From assembly GCA_964535215.1 (NCBI GenBank), contig CAZHST010000001.1:62001-126000 (forward strand): 64,000 bases of DNA, given 5' to 3'. Each line of letters begins with the position of its first letter. Position 1 is the first letter of the stretch. The DNA comes from JACQHM01 sp964535215. Its GTDB lineage: Bacteria > Methylomirabilota > Methylomirabilia > Methylomirabilales > JACQHM01. Shown here one piece after another: positions 49,218 through 58,251 of the stretch. The position numbers and the translations under genes were made by a program. The notes under the pieces are model-generated. The model searched no databases, was not told the DNA's origin, and saw only the letters and a list, made by a program, of their open reading frames with translations.

Positions 49218-49595
49218 TCAATGGTCCACGAGAAGCTCGATGGACTCCACCCCCCGGCCACCCAGGAGACCGGAGACCGTGCCGCAGGAGGGGCACTCGG
49301 CGTAGGGCGTCGGATCGTGGCCGTCCGCCTGGCCCTCCTGGCCGGGTCCGTTGTACCCGCACATCGGGCAGTGCAAGGTGGCCGGGACAAGGACAAGGTT
49401 CAAAAGGGAGTTCTCGAGGATCGTCCCTTTGACCAGGAGTTCGTAGGCCTGCCGGAGGGAGGCCTCCGAGTGGGCATCCAAGGCCCCCACCTTGAGGAGG
49501 ACCTCCTTGACAGACCCCGCGGAGCGAATTCCCTGCTTATCGAGGTGGTCGAGGATGGCCTCGATCACCCGCTCCATCAGCGAGTATTCGTGCAT
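49218..49595 (-). CDS. hypA: Hydrogenase nickel incorporation protein HypA
   Basis: 125 residues from ATG 49595. N-terminus MHEYSLMERV has the Ni-binding His2-Glu3; the zinc finger is CPMC...CPSC near residues 80-108, with a somewhat longer loop between the two pairs than usual. HypA delivers Ni2+ to the hydrogenase large subunit. Overlaps the protease gene by 19 bp, GGAGGGG RBS. Confidence 0.92.
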   Translation of the reverse strand: MHEYSLMERVIEAILDHLDKQGIRSAGSVKEVLLKVGALDAHSEASLRQAYELLVKGTILENSLLNLVLVPATLHCPMCGYNGPGQEGQADGHDPTPYAECPSCGTVSGLLGGRGVESIELLVDH

Positions 49596-50074
49596 AGGCC
49601 TTTGCCCCTCCAATCTTCTAACACCTGCCGGGCCCTTTCGACGAACCTCGGGAGGGCTTCCTCCACCGATGGACTCAATCCCTCCCGGAACTCAAAGGGG
49701 TTCTCCACTTCCAGGGCCAGGATGCGGATCTCTTTCGGAAGGGCCATGTCCAACCGTTGGGCCATCTGGAGGGCCTCCGGGAGGCCGGCGTAGTGGGGGG
49801 AGGGGGCCAGGATCTTCTGAAAATCCTCCGGCAAAAACTCCAGCACGGTCCCGGGAGGACAGCCCCCGGTCATGACGGCATCCAGCAGAAGGGCCCGTTC
49901 GTAACCCTCCAGGAGCTCCAGAAGCGCCAGTCCGGCCTCGGAGGACTCCACGATCTCGACATCTCCCTGGAACTCTTTCTTCAAGATCCGGGCCGCGGCA
50001 AGACCGGCCCCATCGTCTCCCAGGATGTCGTTCCCCAGGGCCAGGAGGAGGATCCGCCGGCTGGAGACCCTCAT
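49577..50074 (-). CDS. Hydrogenase maturation endopeptidase (HycI/HyaD family)
   Basis: 165 residues. GNDILGDDGAGLAA at the N-terminus contains the Ni-sensing Asp; a second acidic residue is in LLLDAVMTGG and a His in SPHYAGL. It removes the C-terminal peptide of the large subunit after Ni insertion. Overlaps the large-subunit stop by 4 bp. Confidence 0.9.
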   Translation of the reverse strand: MRVSSRRILLLALGNDILGDDGAGLAAARILKKEFQGDVEIVESSEAGLALLELLEGYERALLLDAVMTGGCPPGTVLEFLPEDFQKILAPSPHYAGLPEALQMAQRLDMALPKEIRILALEVENPFEFREGLSPSVEEALPRFVERARQVLEDWRGKGLCTNTR

Positions 50075-51594
50075 CTCCTGATCTCCCGGATGACCTGACC
50101 GGAGGAATCGCGGAGCCGGACGATCAGGGGCATCTGGCCGGGCAGGGTGTGGGTGGCGCAGGCGTGGCAGGGATCGTACGCCCGGAAGGCCATCTCCACC
50201 CTGTTCAGCAGGCCCTCGGCGACCTCCCCATGATGGATCAGCCCTCTAGCGGCTTTCTCGACACTCATGGCGATCCGGGCCGAGTTGTTTTGCGTGGCCA
50301 CGATGAGGTTGGCTTTTCGGATGAGACCGTTCTCGTCGGTTTCGTAGTGGTGAAAGAGGGTCCCCCGGGGCGCCTCGACTACACCGATGCCCGTCGTGGG
50401 GGTGGTTGTTGGGATGACCCTCAGGTCCTTGCTGGTGATTTCAGGGTCGTGGAGGAGTTCCTTCATCCTCTCGGCGGCGTAGACCATCTCGACCACCCTG
50501 GCCCAGTGGTTGGCCAGGGTGTGGTGGACCGGCTTCCCGCCAAGGGTCGTGAAGAACTCCTCGTAGGCCTCCTGGGCTTGGGGCGTGGCCATCCCATCGG
50601 CGACGTTCAAGCGGGCTAAGGGGGCCACGGAGTAGATCCCGCTCCCGGGGCCCTCGGTAAACCCGTTCCATCCTACAGGCTTGAGATAGCAGAACTTCAC
50701 ATAACTCCACGGCTCCACATGCTCAGCTATGTAGTCCAGGTATTGTTGCGCAGGGAACCGGGCAAATTCTTGCCCGTTGGGATCCACCACGCGGATCTTC
50801 CCATCGTAGAAGTTCACCCGGTTGTTCTCATCCACCAGGCCCATGTAGTAGGTTCGATGGGTGTAGGTGTCCGAGGTGATGAGGTTCACGTAGTCTGCAT
50901 TGCTGAGGACAAGATCCTTGAAGACCTGGAGGGTGAAGAGGGCGAAGTCCAGGCCGTCCTTAGCCAGTTCTTGAAATTTGGGAAGGTCTTCGGCAGCAAT
51001 CCCTTTAGCCACCCCTCCGGGGAGCCCCAGGACCGGGTGGATCACCTTCCCGCCGATGGAGGCGATCAACTCCCGGAGCCGGCGGCGCATAGAAATAACT
51101 TTCTTGCCGATATCCAACCCTACCTTCTGAATCACCCCAACAACATTTCGCATCTCCGGAGGGGCATCCGGCCCGACGATAAAATCAGGACCACCAAGGA
51201 TATACACATGGAGGGCATGATCCTCCAGCATGAAGGTGTTATAGACGAGTTCTCGAATCTTTCTGGCGGGAGAAGGCGGCTCGACCCGGTATAAATCATC
51301 CAGGGCTTTCGTAGACGCCATATGATGGGCCGTGGGGCAAACGCCGCAGATCCGGCTGGTGATCTGAGGCATATCCTCGGCCGGGCGCCCGCGGCTGAAC
51401 ACCTCAAACCCGCGAAGTTCCGGCACCTGAAAGTAGGCCCGCTCCACCTCTCCTTGCTCGTCCAGGAAGATGTCAATCTTCCCGTGGCCTTCCAGCCGGG
51501 TGATGGGGTCAATGGTGATCCTTCGCCTCTCTCGATAGGCTTCATTCGCCCGTTGCTGCGCTTCATTCCACACGTGTTGAAGGGGTTCTTTCAT
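50071..51594 (-). CDS. mvhA: NiFe hydrogenase large subunit, group 3 MvhA-like
   Basis: 507 residues. Ni-binding motifs are complete: RICGVCPTAHH in the N-terminal third and DPCHACATH near the C-terminus, followed by a 25-residue extension that the adjacent protease could cleave. The TTTPTTGIGVVEAPRGTLFHHYE element is typical. Similarity in layout to F420-non-reducing hydrogenase MvhA, and the neighbouring MvhD and HdrA genes, place it in group 3c: H2 oxidation with electrons passed to a flavin-bifurcating HdrA. Confidence 0.93.
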   Translation of the reverse strand: MKEPLQHVWNEAQQRANEAYRERRRITIDPITRLEGHGKIDIFLDEQGEVERAYFQVPELRGFEVFSRGRPAEDMPQITSRICGVCPTAHHMASTKALDDLYRVEPPSPARKIRELVYNTFMLEDHALHVYILGGPDFIVGPDAPPEMRNVVGVIQKVGLDIGKKVISMRRRLRELIASIGGKVIHPVLGLPGGVAKGIAAEDLPKFQELAKDGLDFALFTLQVFKDLVLSNADYVNLITSDTYTHRTYYMGLVDENNRVNFYDGKIRVVDPNGQEFARFPAQQYLDYIAEHVEPWSYVKFCYLKPVGWNGFTEGPGSGIYSVAPLARLNVADGMATPQAQEAYEEFFTTLGGKPVHHTLANHWARVVEMVYAAERMKELLHDPEITSKDLRVIPTTTPTTGIGVVEAPRGTLFHHYETDENGLIRKANLIVATQNNSARIAMSVEKAARGLIHHGEVAEGLLNRVEMAFRAYDPCHACATHTLPGQMPLIVRLRDSSGQVIREIRR

Positions 51595-51615
51595 GACGCT
51601 CTCCCTCTTAAAGGA

Positions 51616-52590
51616 TCATCGCGGGGTCTTCACGTTTCCCCGGAGCAGGGCCTTGGCCAGCCCGTACCGGTAAAACGTGCCGACCGGGTCAGGGATGCCG
51701 GAGAGAATCTTCTCGATCTCTGCCCCTTCCTTGGCGTTGACAGAAGACGCGAGGGAAGAGAGGATCTTGGCGCCCTGATCCTTGACGCGGGAGGTGGGTC
51801 CAAAACAGCCGGTGCACGGCATGTTACCTTTGATGCACAGGGCCTCACAGCCGCCTCGTGTGGCAGGCCCCATACACACAATCCCCTGGGCCAGGAAACA
51901 CGTTTCCGGGTCAACCTTGGTCCAGTGGGGGCGTTTGAACTCGGTGAAGTTCAGGTCTGTAGGTTTTGTCTCCTTTCGGGGACACTCATCGCAGAGGGCG
52001 ATGTCCGGTGCGAGGACGGCTCCCTTCGGGGGCAGATTCCCGGACAGAAGGGTCAGCACCGCTTGCTTCAGCAGCCTGGGCGTGGGGGGGCACCCGGGGA
52101 GATAATAATCCACATCCACCACCTGGTCAAGGGATCGGACGACCTGCCGGAATTGGGGGAGGGTGGTGACGCGGCCGTTGTCCTCATACTTCGGTGCGGG
52201 ACGGGTCCTTTGCTCGTTCACCACCGTAGGGGCTTCCTCATAGACATCCTTCAGAATCTGTTCCCGGTCAAACTGGTTGGCCAGGCTGGGGATGCCCCCT
52301 AAGTGGGCACAGGCACCGTAGGCGATGAGGATTTGGCTTTTCCGGCGTAGCAGCCGGGCCATCTCCTCCTGCTCCGACGTCCGGATCGCCCCGTTGATCA
52401 TCGTCGCCAGAATCGAACCATCGGGCATCGCCTCCACATCCTCCTTTTTGAAATCCATGGCCACCGGCCAGAAGACAATGTCCACGGCGTCCACGACCGT
52501 GAGGATGTCTTCGGCCAGGTCCACGATGGACTCCTCGCACCCGCCGCAGGACGCACACCAGTAAAAGGCCACCTTGGGTTTCTCAGGCAT
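51616..52590 (-). CDS. mvhG: NiFe hydrogenase small subunit, MvhG-like
   Basis: 324 residues, no signal peptide, so cytoplasmic as expected for group 3. Proximal cluster ligands WCASCGGCEES at the N-terminus, then GACAHLGG, YYLPGCPPTP, and a C-terminal series of Cys motifs (CDECPR, CFLAQGIVCMGPATRGGCEALC, MPCTGCFGP) for the medial and distal Fe-S clusters. Its start overlaps the end of mvhD by 8 bp. Confidence 0.93.
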   Translation of the reverse strand: MPEKPKVAFYWCASCGGCEESIVDLAEDILTVVDAVDIVFWPVAMDFKKEDVEAMPDGSILATMINGAIRTSEQEEMARLLRRKSQILIAYGACAHLGGIPSLANQFDREQILKDVYEEAPTVVNEQRTRPAPKYEDNGRVTTLPQFRQVVRSLDQVVDVDYYLPGCPPTPRLLKQAVLTLLSGNLPPKGAVLAPDIALCDECPRKETKPTDLNFTEFKRPHWTKVDPETCFLAQGIVCMGPATRGGCEALCIKGNMPCTGCFGPTSRVKDQGAKILSSLASSVNAKEGAEIEKILSGIPDPVGTFYRYGLAKALLRGNVKTPR

Positions 52591-53086
52591 GGGTCACGAC
52601 CTCCTCTGCCTCCGGGGTTTCCAGCTCCCGGTCCCACTCTTTGAAGCGGTCAGGCAACCTCAAAGGGCCCAGGGCCCACACCTTTTCGACCATGTCGTTG
52701 ATCACCCATCTGACCTTTTCGCCCTCGGAGGCGGAGATCCACTCCAGGCGGAACCGGTCCTCTTCAACCCCCATGTCTTTCAATACCCGCTTCAGGAGGT
52801 GGAACCGCCGCAGGGTCTTGTAATTCCCTTCGATATAATGACAGTCCCCGGGATGGCATCCGCCGATCAGGACGCCGTCGGCCCCTTTGGCAAAGGCGTC
52901 CAGAACAAATTGAGGGTCAATTCGTCCGGAGCACATCACCCGGATGATCCGGGCATGGGGGGCGTATTTCATCCGGGAGACCCCGGCCAGATCCGCGGCG
53001 GTATAGGTGCACCAGTTGCAGAAGAAGGCCACGATCCGGGGTTCCCACCCTCCCCTTGCGACATTCTTGTCCGGTTCTTTCTCCAT
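52583..53086 (-). CDS. mvhD: MvhD/FrhD-family [2Fe-2S] electron-transfer subunit
   Basis: 167 residues. Conserved Cys sites: FFCNWCTYTAADLAG, VMCSGRIDP and GGCHPGDCHY. MvhD connects the hydrogenase to HdrA; some homologues have Sec in this protein but here all sites are Cys. AGGAGGCAGG RBS. Lies between hdrA and the hydrogenase small subunit as in Mvh-Hdr loci. Confidence 0.92.
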   Translation of the reverse strand: MEKEPDKNVARGGWEPRIVAFFCNWCTYTAADLAGVSRMKYAPHARIIRVMCSGRIDPQFVLDAFAKGADGVLIGGCHPGDCHYIEGNYKTLRRFHLLKRVLKDMGVEEDRFRLEWISASEGEKVRWVINDMVEKVWALGPLRLPDRFKEWDRELETPEAEEVVTHA

Positions 53087-53119
53087 GATCCTGCCTCCTT
53101 TGGCGTGAGCCTTCAGCTT

Positions 53120-55117
53120 TTACACACCGGCCAGCACCCCTTCAATCTCGCTGAAGATCTCTTCGTCCTCAAAGAGGTTCTGCCTGATCGAGCCGGACGG
53201 GCAGGCGGCCACGCACACCCCGCAGCCCTTACAGAGGGCCTCATTGATCCAGGCCTTCTTTTTCGCCTCCCCAAAGGAGATGGCCGTGTAGGGGCAGAGG
53301 GGGATGCACGATTTGCAGCCGGAGCAGTCCTCTTCCACGATGTATGCGGTGTTGGGTTCCAGTTCCACAGAACCACTGTCAATGAGGGCAAGGGCCTCGG
53401 CGGCGGCAGCCCCCGCCTGCGCCACTGTATCGGGGATGTCCTTGGGACCCTGGCAGGCCCCGGCCAGGAAGATGCCGTCGGTGAAGGTGTTCACCGGCGC
53501 CAGCTTCGGGTGCCGCTCCAGGAAGAAGCCCTCGGTGGAGCAGGTGATGTTGAACAGACGGCGGACTTCCTGGGCATCCGTCCGTGGCTCCAATCCCACC
53601 GACAGCACCACCATGTCCACGGGGATCTTCCGCACCCTCCCCAGCAGGGTGTCCTCCGCCTGGACGATCAGACGACCCTTGCCATCCGAGTCAGGATAGA
53701 CATCCGCCACCTTGCCCCGGATGAAATGCACCCCCTCCTCGGCCACCCGGTTGTAAAACTCCTCGAAGGCCTTGCCCGGGGCCCGGATGTCAATGTAGAA
53801 GTTGTAGACCTCGGCCCCGGTCTTCTCCTTGATGAGGTGCGCCAGCTTCAGCGAGTACATGCAGCAGACGCGGGAGCAGTACCGGTTGGTGTTCTCGTCG
53901 CGGCTGCCCACACAGTGGATAATGGCCACCGCCCTTGGCCTCTCGCCGTTTCGCAGGACAACTTCACCACCCGTGGGTCCCGCCGCATTGATCAGGCGTT
54001 CCACCTCCAGGGCCGTGTACACGTTCGGGTAGGTCCCATACCCGTAGTAGGGGATGCGCCTGGCTTGAAAGACCTGGAACCCGGTGGCAATGATGATGGC
54101 GCCGACCTCTATCGTTTCGATCCGTTCCCGCTGCTGGAAATCGATGGCGTTCCGCTCCCCGCAGACTTCCACACAGGTCTTCTTGCACTTCCCGCTCTTG
54201 AACTCGATGCAGGTCTCCGGGTCAATGACCACCACCTGCGGCACGGCCTGGGGGAAGGGGATGTACACGGGCTTCCGCTTGCCCAATCCCAGGTTGAACT
54301 CGTCGGGGAAACGGGCGTCCTTGTACACGCAGGCCTCGATGCACTCCAGACAGCCCACGCAGGCGTCTTCCAGGACATAGCGGGGCTTCCGCTTGACCGT
54401 CACCTTGAAGTTGCCGACGTACCCTTCGACCTGAACGACTTCGGAGTAGGTCCAGAGGGTGATATTCGGGTGCGCCTTCACCGCCGTCATCTTCGGCGTC
54501 AGGATACAGGCGGCGCAGTCCAGGGTGGGGAAGGTCTTGTCGAACTTGGCCATGTGCCCCCCGATGGTCGGCTCCCGCTCCACCAGGTAGACGTGCTTCC
54601 CCGCGTTGGCGAGGGTGAGGGCCGCATGGATGCCGGCAATCCCCCCGCCCACCACCAGCACGTCCGGCTTGATGGGCACCCGTTTCCGTTCCAGCGGCTG
54701 ATGCAGGGCGACACGGCGCACGGCGGCGCGGATGAGATCCTTCGCTTTCTCCGTGGCCGCCTGCCCGTCCTCGTGCACCCACGAATCGTGCTCCCGGATG
54801 TTCACCATGTGAAAGTGGAAGGGGTTCAGCCCACCCTGCATGGTGGCATTGCGGAAGGTGGGCTCGTGCAAGAGGGGTGAACAGGCCGCCACGACGGTCC
54901 GGGTCAGGTTGTGTTCACGGATGTCCTGCTTGATTAGCTCCTGTCCGGGGTCGGAGCACATGTACTTGTAGTCTCTGGCGACCACCACCCCGGGCAGGGT
55001 CGCGGCGTATTCTGTCAGGGCTGGTACGTCTACCGTGCCGGCGATGTTGGTGCCGCAGTGGCAGATGTAGACCCCGATGCGCACAGCGCCGTGGCCGTTG
55101 TCCTTCGGTTCCGCCAT
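53120..55117 (-). CDS. hdrA: HdrA-like flavin and Fe-S protein
   Basis: 665 residues from ATG 55117 (GAGAGGAGTG RBS). N-terminal HdrA region with ICHCG and CSDPGQ; FAD-binding VVGGGIAGIHAAL with IGGHMAKFDKTFPTLDCAAC (the Cys-x2-Cys spot that is UxxC in some archaea); inserted ferredoxin CVGCLECIEACV; HCVGSRDEN and RVCCMYSLK; and a C-terminal two-cluster ferredoxin (CSGCKSCIPLCP, CKGCGVCVAACP). HdrA holds the bifurcating FAD in heterodisulfide-reductase complexes. No hdrB/hdrC genes occur here; HdrD-like proteins and EtfAB take that place. Confidence 0.93.
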   Translation of the reverse strand: MAEPKDNGHGAVRIGVYICHCGTNIAGTVDVPALTEYAATLPGVVVARDYKYMCSDPGQELIKQDIREHNLTRTVVAACSPLLHEPTFRNATMQGGLNPFHFHMVNIREHDSWVHEDGQAATEKAKDLIRAAVRRVALHQPLERKRVPIKPDVLVVGGGIAGIHAALTLANAGKHVYLVEREPTIGGHMAKFDKTFPTLDCAACILTPKMTAVKAHPNITLWTYSEVVQVEGYVGNFKVTVKRKPRYVLEDACVGCLECIEACVYKDARFPDEFNLGLGKRKPVYIPFPQAVPQVVVIDPETCIEFKSGKCKKTCVEVCGERNAIDFQQRERIETIEVGAIIIATGFQVFQARRIPYYGYGTYPNVYTALEVERLINAAGPTGGEVVLRNGERPRAVAIIHCVGSRDENTNRYCSRVCCMYSLKLAHLIKEKTGAEVYNFYIDIRAPGKAFEEFYNRVAEEGVHFIRGKVADVYPDSDGKGRLIVQAEDTLLGRVRKIPVDMVVLSVGLEPRTDAQEVRRLFNITCSTEGFFLERHPKLAPVNTFTDGIFLAGACQGPKDIPDTVAQAGAAAAEALALIDSGSVELEPNTAYIVEEDCSGCKSCIPLCPYTAISFGEAKKKAWINEALCKGCGVCVAACPSGSIRQNLFEDEEIFSEIEGVLAGV

Positions 55118-55122
55118 GGGAA

Positions 55123-57252
55123 TCACTCCTCTCGTAAGGCTTCTTCGATCAGCTCCATCACGTCCCTGATGACGATCTTCCCCTCCAACCCTGTGGTTTT
55201 GACCGCGTCCTGAAACATGACCAGGTCTTTGGGGCAGGCGACGACAAGGGTAGAAACCCCAGGGAGGCGGGCGGCTTCGCGTACCCGGCTCTCCGCCGGG
55301 CGCTCTTGGATGCCGGGGATGTCCTCCATCCAGATCCTCCCCCCGCCTGCCCCGCAGCAGTAACTGTTGCTACGATTCCTCGGCATCTCCACCAGGTTGA
55401 CCCCCAGGGCTCTCAGCACGAGGCGGGGAGGGGCGTAGACCCCGTTGCAGCGCCCCAAGTAGCAGGGGTCGTGATACGTGACGGTTAGGGTCAACCTCCT
55501 CCGAAGAGGCAGCTTCCCTGCTTGAATCAGGCGGTCGAGGAGCTCCGTGGAGTGGAGCACCCTCGCCCCCTTCCACCCGTTGCCCTCATGTAGGGGCTGG
55601 GCCTCTGGGTCAGCCCGTTCAGCATACTCATTCTTCAAAGCATGGTACGTGTGAGGATCGGTCGTCACCACCTTTTGGAACCGCGCCTTCTCCAAGGTTT
55701 GCAGGTTCTTCTCCTTGAGCGTTTCAAACAACCCCTCTTCCCCCACGCGGCGGACATCGTTCCCGGCGTTCCGTTCGCCCTCGTAGAGGATGCCGAAGTC
55801 CAGCCCGGCAGCATGGAAGACCCTAGCGGCGGCCCGCGTCACCTCCTGCGCCCTGGGGTCGTAGGAGGCATAGTCGCCGACAAACCAGAGGTACTCGACC
55901 GGCTCTTTGCGGGCATCTTTGATCTTGAACGGAAGCCCTTGGGTCCACTTAGCCCGGGTACGCTCGGACTGGCCGAAGGAGTTGCCGTAACGGGTCAGGT
56001 TCATCAGGGCCTCTTGCAGCCGCTGGTCCACCTGCCCCTGCGAGACGAGGTACCGTCTCATCTGCACGATTAAGGGGACGTGCCGGATTCCCACCGGGCA
56101 CCGATCAACACAGGAAAGACAGGTCGTGCACGACCATAACCAGGGTTCCGGGACAACTTCGCCTGCCAGCAGAGGTGGGTTGCCAGGGGTGGCCGCTGCC
56201 GTCGCTTTCTGCCGTGGACGATAGAAGCTTTTGTCCGCATAGGACCTCAGGACGAGGATGAGGTCGCGGGGTGATAAGGGAAATCCTGAATTGGCTGCCG
56301 GGCAAGCGGCATGGCACCGCCCGCAGCGGGTGCAGGCATCCAGCATCGCCAGTTCGCCGCGGGTCAGGTCTTCGAGCCGGGCGTACCCCCCGCTCTCGCT
56401 CTGGATCGGTTGGGGCAGCCTTCTCCCCGCCCCTTCACTCTTGAGGGCCAAACTGTACCAAGCCACCAGCATGTGCCACGCCTTGCTATAGGGGAGATAA
56501 GCCACGAGGACCAGGGCGGTGCCGGCGTGGAAAACCCAAACGTAGGCGAAGGCCCCTTGTACCAACTCAGGGGAGACTCCTGCACCAGCCAACCCCTGGC
56601 CTAAGACCCATCCCACAAAAGAGGCACGCTCAAAGGCGGGCTGAGTGGCATGAATGCGCAGCGCTTCCACCACAAAGCCCCCCACGCCAATGACCAGGAG
56701 CAGCAACAGGAAGAACCAGTCCTCACGGACAAGGGAGACAGCGGAAGGAAAGATGGGTGCATCCTCCCTGACAGCATAGCGCAACTGGGGCAAGGGAAAC
56801 AGCCAGCGCCGCAGGATCAGCATCAAGAGCCCGATCAGCAGGAAAAGGCCAAAGAGGTCCGCCGCCCAGGAGAACTGAAGGTAGAACGGACCCTTCAGAA
56901 ACCTCCATTGAGGGGCCAAAAGCCCCAGGACGTCGTTATCCAGCAGGACAATCAACGTCGCGAGGAAAAGCACGCCGAAGCCCCAAAACACCAAGAGATG
57001 GGCCAGCCCTGCATACCAATCCCCGCGCAAAATGGTCCGGTTGAGGAGGATGGCCAGAGCGACGCGGCTGAACCGGTTCAGGGTCAATCTCTCCTCTGGT
57101 TCTCGGCGCCCCTGATGGTATTGGTGCACCTTTCGATACACACCGTAGAAGAAGACCGCCAGGGTCGCCGCACTCAGCAGGTAAAAGACCACCACCAACC
57201 AAACCGGCAGGGAGTAAAAGACTGGACGCTCAACCGCTCCTGGCCCTGGCAT
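55123..57252 (-). CDS. NarI-like membrane domain fused to HdrD-type Fe-S/CCG protein
   Basis: 709 residues. The N-terminal 270 residues have about six helices like the NarI/HdrE haem-b subunit. Then two 4Fe-4S motifs (CTRCGRCHAAC, CTTCLSCVDRC) and two CCG-type regions. The second is intact (CYLGRCNG, SYCCGAGGG); in the first the cysteines are lost (VGDYASYDPR, GERNAGND). This is the architecture of EtfAB:quinone oxidoreductases of the EMO type and of HdrDE fusions. With etfA starting at the very same base as its end region, it probably transfers electrons between EtfAB and menaquinone. Confidence 0.88.
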   Translation of the reverse strand: MPGPGAVERPVFYSLPVWLVVVFYLLSAATLAVFFYGVYRKVHQYHQGRREPEERLTLNRFSRVALAILLNRTILRGDWYAGLAHLLVFWGFGVLFLATLIVLLDNDVLGLLAPQWRFLKGPFYLQFSWAADLFGLFLLIGLLMLILRRWLFPLPQLRYAVREDAPIFPSAVSLVREDWFFLLLLLVIGVGGFVVEALRIHATQPAFERASFVGWVLGQGLAGAGVSPELVQGAFAYVWVFHAGTALVLVAYLPYSKAWHMLVAWYSLALKSEGAGRRLPQPIQSESGGYARLEDLTRGELAMLDACTRCGRCHAACPAANSGFPLSPRDLILVLRSYADKSFYRPRQKATAAATPGNPPLLAGEVVPEPWLWSCTTCLSCVDRCPVGIRHVPLIVQMRRYLVSQGQVDQRLQEALMNLTRYGNSFGQSERTRAKWTQGLPFKIKDARKEPVEYLWFVGDYASYDPRAQEVTRAAARVFHAAGLDFGILYEGERNAGNDVRRVGEEGLFETLKEKNLQTLEKARFQKVVTTDPHTYHALKNEYAERADPEAQPLHEGNGWKGARVLHSTELLDRLIQAGKLPLRRRLTLTVTYHDPCYLGRCNGVYAPPRLVLRALGVNLVEMPRNRSNSYCCGAGGGRIWMEDIPGIQERPAESRVREAARLPGVSTLVVACPKDLVMFQDAVKTTGLEGKIVIRDVMELIEEALREE

Positions 57253-58238
57253 CAGGTTTCTCCTCCCCCTTTCATTGCCTTCACTTTTTCAAGAAGAGGC
57301 GGCACGATATCAAACAGATCGGCGGTCACGCCAACCTGGGCAATGTTGAAAATTGGAGCGGCAGGATCGGTGTTGACGGCGATGATCAACTCAGCGTTCC
57401 TTATGCCTTCCTGATGCTCGGGAGCCCCGCTAATCCCCAGCGCAAGGTACAGCTTTGGCTTGACCTGCTTCCCCGACTTCCCGACCTGCCGTGAGAGGGG
57501 CAGCCACCCCTGGTCAATCACCGGCCGGGAGCCGCACACGGCCCCACCCAGGGCCTTTGCCAGCTCCTCGGCCAGGGCCAGGTTCTCCTGACGCTGGATC
57601 CCGCGTCCCACCGCCACCAGGATGTCCTGCTGGGTGATGTCCACGTCACCCGCCTCCGGCTCGATGTACCGTTTGAACCGTACCCTGGAGGTCTCAGGCA
57701 AGGAGACGGTGACCTCTTCAAGAGGGGGCGTCTGCTCCTCCTCCCTTTTACCCGGAGGCCTGGCCCCGGGCAGGATGCCGAGAATTGTTGGTTCCCCCGG
57801 GGCAGCGGCCGTGACCTCTATCTTGCCACCATACATGACGCACCGGGCCTGAAGTCTCCCCTCCACGACCCACACATCCTGGCAAAAGTTGAGAAAGGGG
57901 GCCTGCAGTTGGGCCGGGAGCAGCGTGGCCACATCCAGTGACACGTTGGTGAGCGGGACCAGGAGACTCCCCGGCCGTTTCTCTTTGATCAGGTGTGCCA
58001 GCGCCTGGGCGTAGGGTTCCGGTGCCGGCTCGGCCAGCAGGGGATGGTCCGCGTAGAGCACGGCGTCCGCTTTCCCCAGATGGTACGCTAGGTCTTTCAC
58101 CTTGTGGCCGAGGAGCACCGCCTGGAGGGGGACCTCCAGTTGATCGGCTAACTCCCGACCAAGGGTTAACAGCTCATACGTCACCTCGGAGAGCTGTCCT
58201 CTCCACTGCTCTGCCAGCACCCAGATGTTTCCCGCCAT
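57252..58238 (-). CDS. etfA: Electron transfer flavoprotein alpha subunit
   Basis: 328 residues from ATG 58238. N-terminal EtfA domain (AGNIWVLAEQWRGQLSEVTYELL) and the C-terminal FAD domain with GSRPVIDQGW, QVGKSGK, LALGISGAPEH and AVNTDPAAPIFNIAQVGVTADLFDIVPPL. A full ETF alpha. Shares one base with the downstream NarI-HdrD gene and starts 14 bp after etfB. Confidence 0.93.
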   Translation of the reverse strand: MAGNIWVLAEQWRGQLSEVTYELLTLGRELADQLEVPLQAVLLGHKVKDLAYHLGKADAVLYADHPLLAEPAPEPYAQALAHLIKEKRPGSLLVPLTNVSLDVATLLPAQLQAPFLNFCQDVWVVEGRLQARCVMYGGKIEVTAAAPGEPTILGILPGARPPGKREEEQTPPLEEVTVSLPETSRVRFKRYIEPEAGDVDITQQDILVAVGRGIQRQENLALAEELAKALGGAVCGSRPVIDQGWLPLSRQVGKSGKQVKPKLYLALGISGAPEHQEGIRNAELIIAVNTDPAAPIFNIAQVGVTADLFDIVPPLLEKVKAMKGGGET

Positions 58239-58251
58239 GCTGATCACCCTC

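Noticed and set aside
52583..53086. Selenocysteine form of MvhD or HdrA
   Set aside because: These families can contain Sec, so they were checked; all expected positions are Cys codons and no internal TGA is present.
52574..54880. 768-codon open frame on the + strand
   Set aside because: It is the antisense shadow of hdrA and mvhD; the minus-strand proteins have all family motifs. Long antisense frames are common at this GC content.
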